A stretch of DNA of 64,000 nt from Priestia megaterium. GTDB taxonomy: Bacteria > Bacillota > Bacilli > Bacillales > Bacillaceae_H. Positions 1 to 8,801 of this stretch are shown here, in pieces. The first letter of the stretch is position 1, and each line of letters opens with the position of its first letter. A model generated the notes under the pieces. That model was not told the origin of the DNA and did no database searches. It saw nothing but the letters and a program-made list of their open reading frames with translations. A program made the position numbers and the translations under genes. Where the stretch lies: assembly GCF_023824195.1 (NCBI RefSeq), contig NZ_CP085442.1, positions 3,572,001 to 3,636,000 of the forward strand, written 5' to 3'.

Positions 1-1205
1 AAATCTGCTCCTGTAGGAGACATAAGCAAACCGCCTGCACCAATTGTTTGCATGACTTCAATAGCACGAGGGTACATTATAGGAAGCAATCCACGAATTG
101 TTTCTAAAGCCGTTTCATTTGGAAGAGCTTCTCCTTTTTCATTAATCGTATACTCATACTCTGATGTTCGAAGCAAAGCCCTAATAGATTCTACTGACTG
201 TACCAATTCCCCTAAGCTCTCTTGAACGTTCAGATATCCATCTACACCGATTGCATCCGCTACTTTACAAGCTACTTCCGTTGCAAATTGGAGTTTGATT
301 AATCCTCTTACACCAGATTGATGTGCAGGTTGTTGAGCGATTCCTGTTTTAGGATAAAGAAGATTTGCAGCTTCAATATTGTTATATAAAAACACTCGGT
401 TCCAAGGAATCAGCACATCATTAAAAATCAATACTGCATCCATCTCTTCAAATCGAGAGGCTAGTGGATGATCAAACACTGATCTTGTTCCGTCTTGCAT
501 AGCTTCCCGGCAAAGAATTCGAAGTCCCGGTGTATCAATTGGCAGCGCAAAAGCAAGTGCGTAACGTTCATCTCCAGGTTTAAATCCTGGGAATGAATAA
601 ACAATAACTTCATCGGTAATAGGTGAAAGTGTAGCTAGCATTTTAGCTCCCTTTACAACAAGGCCATCTGGTGTTTCTTTGACAGCACCTAAATGAGTAA
701 AGAGATCTTGCTGTTCATGTGAGGCTTTGCTTCGGTCATTCTGCGGGTTAATAATAGCATGAGTTAAAAACAAGTCATTATCACGAATATAACGATAATA
801 ATCTCTTATATTTTTGCCCCACTGTTCATTGTAATTATCTAGGAAACTAGCATTATGAAATAAAGAAGTGACCACAACATTTAAGAAATCCGGTGTTCTT
901 CCCATCAGTCCAAAGGTAGCTTTTGCAAATGCTTCAAACACTTCTCGGCGAGCTACTAAATCTTCGTAACTTTTAGGAATTAAGAAGGCATTTGATATTC
1001 TCTCTCCTGTTTCTTCGCAAATATGAGTAATGTTCTCTTGGTAAGCTGGGTCATGCTGCATATCGTACAGCTTAGCAATTTCTAAAATAGGCTGTTGAAA
1101 TACCTTTTCCTCAAATACATTCGTAATTTTTCTTCCCCCTAACCAAATTTCTGGCTGGCGTGATCTTAATGCACCGATATATTGAGCACCTGTACGAATC
1201 CCCAT
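1..1205 (-). CDS. hpaB: 4-hydroxyphenylacetate 3-monooxygenase, oxygenase subunit (HpaB family), 3' end outside window
   Basis: Reading the minus strand from the ATG at 1205 gives about 401 codons open to the window edge, beginning [20 protein letters not shown]. This N-terminus and later stretches such as [12 protein letters not shown] and [10 protein letters not shown] are typical of the FADH2-dependent HpaB hydroxylases of about 480-500 residues, so some 80-100 C-terminal residues are missing. The family hydroxylates 4-hydroxyphenylacetate or related phenols with reduced flavin from a separate reductase; no reductase gene is seen here. An AGGGGG ribosome binding site lies about 10 bases before the ATG. 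Two Crp-like regulators start about 380 bp away, divergently. The family is clear; the exact substrate is inferred. Confidence 0.9.
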   Translation of the reverse strand, partial: MGIRTGAQYIGALRSRQPEIWLGGRKITNVFEEKVFQQPILEIAKLYDMQHDPAYQENITHICEETGERISNAFLIPKSYEDLVARREVFEAFAKATFGLMGRTPDFLNVVVTSLFHNASFLDNYNEQWGKNIRDYYRYIRDNDLFLTHAIINPQNDRSKASHEQQDLFTHLGAVKETPDGLVVKGAKMLATLSPITDEVIVYSFPGFKPGDERYALAFALPIDTPGLRILCREAMQDGTRSVFDHPLASRFEEMDAVLIFNDVLIPWNRVFLYNNIEAANLLYPKTGIAQQPAHQSGVRGLIKLQFATEVACKVADAIGVDGYLNVQESLGELVQSVESIRALLRTSEYEYTINEKGEALPNETALETIRGLLPIMYPRAIEVMQTIGAGGLLMSPTGAD

Positions 1206-1455
1206 ATTTGTTCATCCCCCTAAGGTTTAATAGTAATTAATTGAATTATAGTATTTGATTTTTTTTAGGGGTGTAGTCCCGTTAACATTTTTTTGGAGTT
1301 TTTTATTTTTGGAATAGACGGAGTAACTCGAATAAGAATAAGAAATTTATATTATTGCTTTTAAGCATCTTTCGCTTTAAGATATTGTAAAGAGCTTAAC
1401 GTTTTTATAAAAATATTGGCTTTTTAAAAAAGAGATCAAACAAAGCGCACATATT

Positions 1456-1469
1456 TGTAAGCGCTTACT
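1456..1469. promoter_or_regulatory. Candidate cre (CcpA) site between hpaB and the crp-like genes
   Basis: TGTAAGCGCTTACT matches the Bacillus cre consensus (WTGNNARCGNWWWCAW) except for the last core base, and its core GTAAGCGCTTAC is a perfect palindrome. It lies in the 383-bp divergent gap, about 250 bp before hpaB and 120 bp before the first crp-like gene. Nothing else was recognised in this gap. Which gene it would serve is unknown. Confidence 0.5.
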
Positions 1470-1588
1470 TATTTTGTTTTTTATAGCAACGTAAATAAAA
1501 TGCCCCACTCTATAGTTTGTTACTTGATCTTACAATTGCCTTTTCAATTTTTAAGCGTATCTTATATTTTGGTTAAGGAGTGAGTATT

Positions 1589-2215
1589 ATGGCTATTCTC
1601 TTCAATCATGAAAATAATTTCAAAAACTACTTAATGTACGGAAAAAGGCAATATATGAAACAAAAAAATGTGGTATATGAACAAGGAGACATAGGAGAAG
1701 GATTTTATTACCTGGACAGTGGATTAATTAAAGTCCATACCTCTACCCCATTAGGGAAAGAGCGTGTATTAAACATTGTATTGCCAGGTCAATTGTTGGG
1801 AGTTCAAGCAATGGACCAACAAGCTCATTTCACTACTGCTACTACGGTAAAAGATTCTGTACTATATTATTTTAGTTATGACGATTTCAAAACGCTTATA
1901 ACTCTCCATCCGCCCATACTAAACCTTATTACAAAGAGTATTATTCAAAAAATGCATATCTTAGCCGAACAAATTAATTTAAATACATTAACTACCGAAC
2001 AGCAAATCGCCGCTGTGCTCTTAAACATCTATCATGACTTTAAAAATTATGAAATTCCTTTAACACAAAAGGACTTAGCAACATGTACCGGTTTAACGAG
2101 GGTTACTGTTTATAAAACATTAAAAAAATGGAAAGAAAAAAAACTAATAGATAGTAAAAATAAAAGATTTCTAATTAAGAACCCGGATCTGTTAAAAAAT
2201 TATCTCTTTCATTGA
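1589..2215 (+). CDS. Crp/Fnr-family transcriptional regulator (first of tandem pair)
   Basis: About 208 residues. The N-terminal half is a cyclic-nucleotide-binding-type beta barrel (around residues 20-110, with YEQGDIGEGFYYLDSGLIKV), followed by a long dimer helix and a Crp-type winged helix near residues 150-195 (LTQKDLATCTGLTRVTVYKT). No cysteine cluster for an Fnr iron-sulphur centre is visible, so it is more like the Crp/CooA-type members. AAGGAG at 1575-1580 is eight bases before the ATG at 1589; an in-frame GTG at 1580 sits on top of that site and is a poorer start. It lies 102 bp before a paralogue and divergent from hpaB, so it may regulate hpaB or itself; the ligand is unknown. Confidence 0.85.
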   Translation: MAILFNHENNFKNYLMYGKRQYMKQKNVVYEQGDIGEGFYYLDSGLIKVHTSTPLGKERVLNIVLPGQLLGVQAMDQQAHFTTATTVKDSVLYYFSYDDFKTLITLHPPILNLITKSIIQKMHILAEQINLNTLTTEQQIAAVLLNIYHDFKNYEIPLTQKDLATCTGLTRVTVYKTLKKWKEKKLIDSKNKRFLIKNPDLLKNYLFH

Positions 2216-2317
2216 TAAACGCTTTAGTCACGTTATCAAAATATAGAATAATACTTCTGCTTCATCTATTAAATGTTTCTATAAGTTTAAAATACACTTT
2301 TATAGAAAGGTGATTGA

Positions 2318-2983
2318 ATGGTAAACCTTCGATACATATGGCGTCCCTTTTTAAAGTACGGACAGATGATAAAATTAGAAGAAAACACCACTATCTATTA
2401 TCAAGGAGAAGTCGGTAAAGGATTTTATTATTTAGATAAAGGAAGTGTAAAGATTACTCTCTTAACTGAGAAAGGAGCAGAACGTACGGTTAATTATGTA
2501 CCTGAGGGCATGTTATTAGGTGAAAATGGGATTAATAAAGAGCCTTATTTAACAACCGCCGTAACCACAACTCCATCCGTTTTATATTATTTTACTAATG
2601 AAGCAATGCTAAAAATATATGAGAAGGAACCGAAGGCAGTAATTCACTTTACAAATTCTCTTCTCTATAAGTTTAGACTGCTAGCAGAAATTATTACGTT
2701 TCTTAATCTTCCCGTCGAGCAACAGATGGCTCATTATTTATTAAAGCTCGTAAAAGAAAATGAGGAATTTCCCTTTAATCAAACATCCTTTGCCCGCTAC
2801 GTTGGGACTTCCCGTATTACTGTGAATAAAATCATTCAAAAATGGAGTAAAGAAAAATTGATTGAGCTGTCTAATCAAAATATCTATATTAAAAACATCA
2901 GTAAACTTAAAGAAATAAGAGATCAAAACAGCAAAAATATAGGAGATTTAGATATGCTAATGCTCCCCTTAATGCCATTATAA
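2318..2983 (+). CDS. Crp/Fnr-family transcriptional regulator (second of tandem pair)
   Basis: 221 residues, same architecture as the preceding gene: effector-binding barrel (IYYQGEVGKGFYYLDKG) then a C-terminal HTH (FNQTSFARYVGTSRITVNKI). The shared GFYYLD and SVLYYF stretches show that the two are paralogues, probably from an old tandem duplication. A GAAAGGTG ribosome site precedes the ATG. The last 25 or so residues extend beyond the usual fold. A hairpin terminator follows at 3100. No iron-sulphur cysteines are seen. The target genes are not shown by the sequence. Confidence 0.85.
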   Translation: MVNLRYIWRPFLKYGQMIKLEENTTIYYQGEVGKGFYYLDKGSVKITLLTEKGAERTVNYVPEGMLLGENGINKEPYLTTAVTTTPSVLYYFTNEAMLKIYEKEPKAVIHFTNSLLYKFRLLAEIITFLNLPVEQQMAHYLLKLVKENEEFPFNQTSFARYVGTSRITVNKIIQKWSKEKLIELSNQNIYIKNISKLKEIRDQNSKNIGDLDMLMLPLMPL

Positions 2984-3099
2984 ATATACTTATGATACTG
3001 CTTCGCAAACAGAAGGTATGGAGGGAAATACAGCGCAAGTGAAAATATAATTGAATAAAAAAGAGGTTGAGACATAACGAAATGAATCCAACCTAAAGA

Positions 3100-3134
3100 C
3101 GAACCACGAATCAAATATTTTGATCAATGGTTCG
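3100..3134 (+). terminator. Rho-independent terminator after the crp-like pair
   Basis: CGAACCA at 3100-3106 pairs with TGGTTCG at 3128-3134, with an inner ATCAAA/TTGAT pairing, and a run of five T follows. It fits as the end of the upstream plus-strand transcript. Confidence 0.7.
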
Positions 3135-3180
3135 TTTTTCACTTGGGCTAAAATACTTTTTTCCCGCCTCTTTCCCCCTC

Positions 3181-3423
3181 TTAATATGCATGTGTTATCA
3201 CGATAAAAAGGAAAAATAAGGACCAAACAGTCCCGAAAATCATAAGCGAGATACGCAAAAGTTTCTCTGCTGAAATCTTAAATATTTTTCCGATGATATC
3301 AAAGAAGATTTCTACTATCCATATATCAGGAGCCGAACTAATTTCATCATACGAACGCTTCCATCCTCCATAAATAAAGATAAACCCTACTAAAATCATG
3401 CAACAAATAATAACAACTGCCAT
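3181..3423 (-). CDS. Small two-helix membrane protein, function unknown
   Basis: 80 residues with a hydrophobic N-terminal helix (about residues 2-20), a charged middle (WKRSYDEISS) and a second hydrophobic helix near the C-terminus. I do not recognise a family. The ribosome site (GAAAGCGGGA) is weak. It is the most coherent frame in this interval and has convergent orientation with the crp-like genes. It could be a real small membrane protein; confidence is moderate only. Confidence 0.45.
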   Translation of the reverse strand: MAVVIICCMILVGFIFIYGGWKRSYDEISSAPDIWIVEIFFDIIGKIFKISAEKLLRISLMIFGTVWSLFFLFIVITHAY

Positions 3424-3738
3424 TTAAGTCCCGCTTTCTTTTATAGTCCAAATACTAACTAAATGATTTTCTTCATGCTGCTGTCTCGGCATTCACGTAA
3501 GAGAACCTCAACTTTTACGGAGCTTTTGAAGTAAGCTGAATTGCGATTGTCGCATCGCTCACTTACCTTATTATTAAGAATAAATTTTAAATAATATAGA
3601 TAAACTAAGAGGAATTACATACTAGACATATATAATTTGTAATAACCCTTCTATTCAACAAACTCCCTCGTTACTTTAATTATACTTCTTCACAAATTAT
3701 AATTTTAACAGGTCATTTATTATAAGAATGTTGACACC
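3424..3738. other. Gene-free stretch with one imperfect hairpin
   Basis: No gene is supported here. GTAAG at 3531-3535 and TTGCGA at 3541-3546 can pair with TCGCA at 3550-3554 and CTTAC at 3562-3566, forming an interrupted hairpin without a T-run. The local GC content is higher than the surrounding intergenic DNA, which suggests a remnant of something, but I could not identify it. Confidence 0.3.
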
Positions 3739-4245
3739 TTAGGAATATAGCTTTAATAATTCTTGGTGAGGCCAACTATTGATATTATTCATCTCAACAA
3801 AATATTCTAATTGCCATTTTTGTGTTTCAATAGCTTGTTTGCTAGTTGGTTTATCCCATATCGGATACACTCTAATTGCCATTTTACCTTTTGTGGTAGC
3901 CGTTTTAAGAATTTTTTGTTTTAAAAGAACTTCTTTTGGAAAGACGAATTGTCCAAATCTTTTTTTACTAGTGAAGGTATTAATAACCAATAAATCGGTA
4001 GCTTTTCCATATGAAAAGGCTTGGTTTTTATGATTCTCATCTTTCTCCCAAAAGGATACAAACTGCCCTACCTTATTAGGTGTATTTTTCGCCACCCTAA
4101 ATCGTACAGATTTTGAATTTAGTTGAAATATACCAGCACCATAATCTGAATTCTGAGCTTCTTCTTGAATAGCTTTTATAGCGAAGTGATTTGGTTCATA
4201 AAAGTTCTCATTTACATATGTTAATGCATTATAAAATTCATTCAT
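3739..4245 (-). CDS. MepB-like protein
   Basis: 168 residues from the ATG at 4245; an in-frame GTG at 4254 overlaps the AAGGGG ribosome site and is less likely. The sequence (FAIKAIQEEAQNSDYGAGIF, VRFRVAKNTPNKVGQFVSFW, FVFPKEVL) matches the MepB family, named from the third gene of the staphylococcal mepRAB locus and of unknown biochemical function. There is no MepA efflux pump or MepR regulator next to it here. It appears soluble and full length. Confidence 0.75.
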   Translation of the reverse strand: MNEFYNALTYVNENFYEPNHFAIKAIQEEAQNSDYGAGIFQLNSKSVRFRVAKNTPNKVGQFVSFWEKDENHKNQAFSYGKATDLLVINTFTSKKRFGQFVFPKEVLLKQKILKTATTKGKMAIRVYPIWDKPTSKQAIETQKWQLEYFVEMNNINSWPHQELLKLYS

Positions 4246-4455
4246 TATTTTCACCCCTTGTATTTGCAGCCGAGACTCAAGGCCTTTTTAATCAATAGTA
4301 TGTAGTTGTATTGCTTTTTTCTAAGCAGCATCTAAATATTTTAAATAGCTTAGTACTGGTAGTATAGGAAAGCTATCCACATCTACTAACATTTCTTGAA
4401 CCCTCATAAGCTGCTATCTTTCCAACATAGTTAATACCGTACATATTAAATTAAT

Positions 4456-4761
4456 TTATTTTATCTTGAATATGCTCTTTCTGTGATCCTGTTTTATACG
4501 TTTCAAGCGCAGCTCTATTTTTCTATCTAACATTTTATGTGCGATTTGGAAAGTTACACATATGAACAGTAAGATGACAGTAATAATTATAGCTTCTGGC
4601 ACTTGAAAGCAAAAACATAATATTGCTAAAAGAAAAGATATAGTACAAGTAAAGTTGATTATCCATTTTCTATTTCTATGAGCTTGAAGACTTTTTTCAA
4701 GCAGCTGCTTTTGTCCTTCTTCCCTTTTTATATCTTCTGAATTATTGAGTGTAGAGTTCAA
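4456..4761 (-). CDS. Small membrane protein with two helices, unknown
   Basis: 101 residues: a charged N-terminal helix (NSEDIKREEGQKQLLEKSLQ), two adjacent membrane segments around residues 34-75, and a basic C-terminal tail (KRIKQDHRKSIFKIK). The start is a TTG at 4761, supported by AAGGAG eight bases upstream. I do not recognise a family. Positive charges at both ends suggest both face the cytoplasm. Confidence 0.55.
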   Translation of the reverse strand: MNSTLNNSEDIKREEGQKQLLEKSLQAHRNRKWIINFTCTISFLLAILCFCFQVPEAIIITVILLFICVTFQIAHKMLDRKIELRLKRIKQDHRKSIFKIK

Positions 4762-4905
4762 TGTTATTTCTCCTTAGAAAACTAATTTTATATAATTTGT
4801 ATACTGGTTATCTTTGCCCTTTAAGATGATAGTATAGTTGGGTACTCTTAAAGAGAAAGCCAACTTCGAATAATCATTTATATTTACTGCCTCCATGCAT
4901 CTATC

Positions 4906-5324
4906 CTATACGAATCGAACATCAATAAGTTCGTTTAACCTCATTTTATTTTTTAACTCAAATACGTCATCCATAAAAACAAATACATCCCCAAGGGAAT
5001 CAACAAACTGAATGAGTCCTGTCTCTTTTATGCATTGGCCTCTCGTATAATATATAAGGTACACTTCTTTATTTGTATGTAAGGCTTAAGGGGAAATTAA
5101 TCTGTTCCATTTGCTCTTCTGTTAAAACAGGTTGAAAGCCAAATTTCATCAATCGTTTTGGCAAGCGCATAGGCTTCTTTCACGCTGATCACAATATCCT
5201 CAAACAAGCTCATTTTCTCCTCTTCCTCAATGCTTGTATTTGATATAGAAAAAACCAAAGCAAAGAATGCCTTCATGTCGATACATATAATGACTCCGTT
5301 TGGTAGCTGCCCATAATCGACCGA
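4906..5324 (-). pseudogene. Remnant of a uvrX-yolD SOS operon (Y-family polymerase start plus YolD-like fragment)
   Basis: Reading from 5324 on the minus strand gives SVDYGQLPNGVIICIDMKAF, the N-terminus of UvrX/YqjW-type Y-family DNA polymerases, but with TCG where the start codon should be. After about 20 codons the polymerase similarity ends; an internal deletion joins it to a second protein. That part is readable in three successive frames, with shifts near 5164 and 5080, and ends VYLIYYTRGQCIKETGLIQF then VDSLGDVFVFMDDVFELKNK, as in the YolD-like family. In B. subtilis yqjW (UvrX-like) is followed by yqjX (YolD-like), the same order. Loss of the start codon, the deletion and two frameshifts leave no functional product. 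Confidence 0.7.
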
Positions 5325-5348
5325 AAGAACTCCTCAAACAAAGACAAA

Positions 5349-5395
5349 GAACGTTCGTTCTCTATATTATACAAGAACGAATGTTCCCTTTTCAA
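5349..5395 (-). promoter_or_regulatory. Intact LexA-controlled promoter with two LexA boxes
   Basis: On the minus strand TTGAAA (5390-5395), an 18-bp spacer and TATAAT (5366-5371) form a near-consensus SigA promoter. One LexA box, GAAC-N4-GTTC, lies in the spacer (5375-5386) and a second directly downstream of the -10 (5349-5360). This is the classic layout of Bacillus DinR/LexA-repressed genes. It points into the dead uvrX-yolD remnant. Confidence 0.8.
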
Positions 5396-5432
5396 TAAAA
5401 ACTCTAAAGTTTTCCCAATTATTCCTATGAAT

Positions 5433-5808
5433 GGTTCTGGTGCAAAAAATCAATCTAACTTGCAATTAATCTCTAAACCTTGGACATACTGATACTAGTA
5501 CTCTAAAAAAGGGACGTGATCAGTATGGAAAAGCAGAATCTATTTAAGTGGAAACATTATCAGCCGGACATTATTTTACTAACCGCCCGATGGTACCTGC
5601 GGTACAACCTTAGTTTTCGTGATTTAGTGGAAATGATGGAAGAACGAGGTTTATCAATAGCTCACACTACGATTATGCGTTGGGTTCACCAATATGGACC
5701 AGAGTTAGATGAACGCGTGCGACGTCACCTTAAGACAACAAATGATTCTTGGCGAGTGGATGAGACCTATGTGAAAGCGAAAGGAAAATGGATGTACCTC
5801 TACCATCG
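5433..5808 (+). mobile_element. Truncated IS6-family insertion sequence (left end and N-terminal transposase)
   Basis: GGTTCTGGTGCAAAA at 5433-5447 resembles the terminal repeat of IS431/IS257-type IS6 elements. The transposase begins with the ATG at 5525 and reads MEKQNLFKWKHYQPDIILLT, with the N-terminal HTH (LSIAHTTIMRWVHQYGPELD) and the first catalytic aspartate (WRVDETYVK). Similarity stops after WMYLY near 5808, and the frame then runs by chance to 5857. A complete transposase of this group is about 225 residues, so the rest of the catalytic DDE domain and the right end are missing. It is inactive by itself. Confidence 0.8.
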
Positions 5809-6170
5809 ATTTATTAAAAAACGAGTTCGATCTATATTCTCCTATCTATATTCGTAAAAACGTGGTGGATTGCCTTTTTTGCGCAAAAAAAATGACGCCT
5901 ATAATGGCACCTATATCGAATGAAATAGTTTGGGAAAGGGTAAAGAAAAAAACATACGTTATAAGTAAGAAAAATAAGCTACTTAAATTCTCTATTCGAT
6001 TCTGTTGCTTTACCTCTACAATGTTTTTTACACTTAATGTGAAAAAATATCGAATGTGTCTTCTCCATTATTGCATTAGTATTAGGCGTTATTTCATTGA
6101 TCTTTAGTTTAAGAAGAAAGAAGCAGAACTAATTATTTTTATTAAAGATCTAATTATACAGTAATCTAAA
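5809..6170. other. Gene-free stretch beyond the IS6 truncation
   Basis: No complete gene is supported. A short plus-strand frame ending near 6130 encodes a hydrophobic run followed by basic residues (IIALVLGVISLIFSLRRKKQ) but has no start codon. It looks like the C-terminus of a small membrane protein cut off by the insertion or deletion at 5808. Confidence 0.3.
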
Positions 6171-6200
6171 AACGCAGGTTAACATTTGTTAGCCTGCGTT
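6171..6200. terminator. Bidirectional terminator after the ycgRQ-like operon
   Basis: AACGCAGG at 6171-6178 pairs with CCTGCGTT at 6193-6200; T-rich tracts lie on both sides. On the minus strand it directly follows the stop codon at 6213. Confidence 0.75.
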
Positions 6201-6212
6201 TTCTATTCTTAT

Positions 6213-7064
6213 TTATTGATTATTACGATATACATAAGGATCATCTGGTTTTTCTTCACGTTTTACTTTTGTTACTTTTACAATGGGGATTGTCTTTTTA
6301 AATGGTTGATAATACATCGTACTTACTTCACCAGTTACCATTACCCAATCATCATTTTTAAATGATACATCATCCGGAAATTGAACTAACATACCAAATA
6401 CGCCTGAATCAGCTATACAATGAATGATTCCAAAACGAAATAAAAAGTACTGATTGTCTTTTAATTCTTTGGTGTGGTACATAAATCCCTTAAACTTAAT
6501 TTGTTTTCCAGTAAACTCACCAGGATATCGATAAATGGTTTCCATCGCATTTAAAAATTCTTCATCTTCTAAATTAATGGTTTTCCCTTTTGAAAACTTT
6601 TTTAAATCTTTATGAATCATTTTATCGTATGCATCTTCTCCATAAAAAGAACTCGTATCTGGTTGTAGAAACTGATGTGAGGAGTAAGGATCTTTTTTAT
6701 CATAAATAGGAAAATGAAATCCTTTTGCTTCAACAATATTTGAATCAAGTGTAGCTACAGGCAAAAAGAAGACGGTTAAAACAGGTAAGAAATAAAGAGG
6801 GTACCATGCCCGTCTTTTCCACTTGTTCGGTGATTCATGACTATGACCGCATCCGGAGTCACAATTATGGTCATGACCTTGCTCTTTCTCATCAGATCCT
6901 GTCATATAAAAAACTAGCTCTGCAATAGTTAAAAACCACAGTAAAAAAATTGTTCCATATGAAATCCATGAATATTTCATGTTAATATATTTTGAAATAT
7001 CTCCAGTTGCATGAAGGTGCATAAAGATCATAGTAAAGCCTAACAAAATCAAAACTCTAAACAT
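6213..7064 (-). CDS. TIGR03943-family membrane protein (YcgQ-like), partner of UPF0718 permease, copy 1
   Basis: 283 residues. Two N-terminal membrane helices (about 1-25 and 33-55), a His/Cys-rich cytoplasmic loop (GHDHNCDSGCGHSHE, about residues 64-78), a third helix, then an outer domain ending in the typical PDDPYVY motif. The family always accompanies a UPF0718/ArsP-type permease and is thought to handle a metal or metalloid. Copy 2 at 34895 has the sequence FGISCCAAD where this one has FGIIHCIAD, so one of the usual paired cysteines is lost here. AAGGAGGG precedes the ATG. The gene follows the permease by 15 bp in one operon. Confidence 0.8.
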   Translation of the reverse strand: MFRVLILLGFTMIFMHLHATGDISKYINMKYSWISYGTIFLLWFLTIAELVFYMTGSDEKEQGHDHNCDSGCGHSHESPNKWKRRAWYPLYFLPVLTVFFLPVATLDSNIVEAKGFHFPIYDKKDPYSSHQFLQPDTSSFYGEDAYDKMIHKDLKKFSKGKTINLEDEEFLNAMETIYRYPGEFTGKQIKFKGFMYHTKELKDNQYFLFRFGIIHCIADSGVFGMLVQFPDDVSFKNDDWVMVTGEVSTMYYQPFKKTIPIVKVTKVKREEKPDDPYVYRNNQ

Positions 7065-7079
7065 TAATATCCCTCCTTT

Positions 7080-7949
7080 TTAATGAATGATTAGTAGAGA
7101 TAGGACTAATACTAGAATAAACACGTATACAAATAGTGAGAAAACAAATTTTGTCTTAAATTGGCTCAACATCATTAATGTATTTTTTATATCGAACATA
7201 GGACCAAATACTAGAAAGGCTATAATTGCACTATCATTAAATGTACTTCGAAACGATGAAGCAATAAAAGCATCAGCTGAAGAACATAGCGATAAAATAT
7301 AAGATAGGCCCATCATTACTACATTTGAAGATACTACTCCGTGCCCGAGATCCATCAGGGTAGAGGTCTTCACATAAGTTTGCATGACAGCCGCGATTAA
7401 CCCACCGATAATAACAAATTTTCCAACAGAAAAGAATTCATCAATAGTATGTTTAAGAGCATCTCCTATTTTTTCACTCATCTTCTTGGAAGCAGTGTGT
7501 ACATGTATTTCATTTTTAACTTGTGGCGTTTTAAATTGAAAGGCTAAAATTAAACCTACTATTAAAGATACAAGAAAGGCAACAACACCACGTTCAATCA
7601 TGATTTTCCAATCATTACCGAAAGCCACAAATGTCGCGAATAGGACAACAGGATTAATAATAGGCCCTGTTAACATGAACGGAATAGCAGCATATAAGGG
7701 AACACCTTTTGCCATTAAACGTCTTGTAATTGGGACAATCCCACATTCACAAGCTGGAAATAAAGCCCCAATTACACTTGCTAGAACAATTGCGCCAAAT
7801 TTATTTTTAGGGATAGCTTTTGCCATCATTTCGTCCGTTACAAAAATTTGAATAATACCGGAAATAATTACACCTAATAATATAAATGGTAAAGCTTCAA
7901 TTAGAATACTAATAAAAATGGTGTTCATTTGTAAAAGAGATGAACTCAT
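7080..7949 (-). CDS. UPF0718 (ArsP_1-type) permease, YcgR-like, copy 1
   Basis: 289 residues with about eight membrane segments. Family signatures are visible: PACECGIVPITRRLM (about residues 70-84) and YILSLCSSADAFIASSFRST (about 217-236). This permease family includes ArsP organoarsenical exporters and many members with an unknown metal-linked substrate. GGAG eight bases upstream supports ATG 7949 over the in-frame GTG at 7958. It forms an operon with the TIGR03943 gene. A paralogous pair is at 33898-35857 and a dead copy at 8449-8624. A large hairpin lies in its leader at 8026-8088. Confidence 0.85.
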   Translation of the reverse strand: MSSSLLQMNTIFISILIEALPFILLGVIISGIIQIFVTDEMMAKAIPKNKFGAIVLASVIGALFPACECGIVPITRRLMAKGVPLYAAIPFMLTGPIINPVVLFATFVAFGNDWKIMIERGVVAFLVSLIVGLILAFQFKTPQVKNEIHVHTASKKMSEKIGDALKHTIDEFFSVGKFVIIGGLIAAVMQTYVKTSTLMDLGHGVVSSNVVMMGLSYILSLCSSADAFIASSFRSTFNDSAIIAFLVFGPMFDIKNTLMMLSQFKTKFVFSLFVYVFILVLVLSLLIIH

Positions 7950-8025
7950 TATACTCACTCCAACTAAGAAATAATCATGGTGCTTTATATTTAAATTTTC
8001 TATTTGTTTCTAAACATAGAAAAAG

Positions 8026-8088
8026 CCCCTTTAAATAGAGAGTAATATCACTTACAAACATTGATATTACACTATTTACCTAAAGGGG
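8026..8088 (-). terminator. Long leader hairpin upstream of the permease operon
   Basis: CCCCTTTA (8026 on) pairs with TAAAGGGG (ending 8088), CTATT with AATAG, and TGATATTAC with GTAATATCA, giving a long stem with small bulges and an 11-nt loop. On the minus strand it is followed by CTTTTTC, so it can act as a terminator or attenuator about 75 bp before the permease start. No known riboswitch pattern was recognised. Confidence 0.55.
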
Positions 8089-8448
8089 ACAATCTCACAA
8101 TAAAATGCATATATACAATAGCCGTAATAAAAAATTATCTTTATAACATAAACAAATAGTAGTCTCAAGGAAAGTGAGCTTAATCAAAACCATAAAGACC
8201 ATATTATTTAAAAATGCAAATTCAAACAAATCTTTGGATATCATATTCTTTTTATACAAAGATCATTTAATATTTACATGAACATTTCTTTTTACATTTG
8301 TACTTTATCATAGAAAAATGAAAGAATGGTGAAAAGTCATTTAATATTTGTTACTTTCATTTCTAGTCATACGTTTCGCAGCACTTTAACATAATAATAG
8401 AAGAATATAACTATTTTGAATGCGTATAGCTTATCATTAATGAAGTAG

Positions 8449-8624
8449 GTCTATCTAAAAAGGTTTGAAATAAACTTGCTACGAGTGCACCAAATAATAA
8501 GTATATGCCCATGTCGAAAAATTCATCACTGGCATGATACAACGTTTGTTTTAACTTATTTCCTACTTTTGCTTCCTACTTTTGCTTCCTCGTGTTTGTG
8601 AACGTATAGTTTATAGTCACTGTT
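8449..8624 (-). pseudogene. Fragment of a third UPF0718 permease copy with a 13-bp tandem duplication
   Basis: The minus strand reads a fragment almost identical in DNA to 34425-34595 of the permease at 33898 (residues about 178-232: LYHASDEFFDMG, LLFGALVASLFQTFLDR). A 13-bp unit, TTCCTACTTTTGC on the plus strand, is repeated exactly at 8560-8572 and 8573-8585 and shifts the reading frame. Both ends of the gene are missing. It is a recent partial copy lying upstream of the copy-1 operon. Confidence 0.8.
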
Positions 8625-8801
8625 TACACCTTTCTAATTATGCAATTGTATCTAATTCACTAATGTTATCCAACTAAATCCATTTAATTGATTATATTTC
8701 CATATTTAAAATCTGGAATTTATTTGATAAAATAGTTTTCGACAAACCCTATATGCATTATCTGATATTTATAATTTGGGATTTTTTATGAAAGCTCACT
8801 T

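Noticed and set aside
3531..3566. Hairpin as a riboswitch or small RNA
   Set aside because: Stem is interrupted, no terminator follows and no gene is placed to be controlled.
5849..6107. Frame after the IS6 truncation as a gene
   Set aside because: No ribosome site, no family resemblance and a composition like noncoding DNA.
8560..8585. Tandem repeat considered as a possible iteron or array
   Set aside because: Only two 13-bp units, inside a pseudogene fragment whose intact copy has the unit once; simple duplication explains it.
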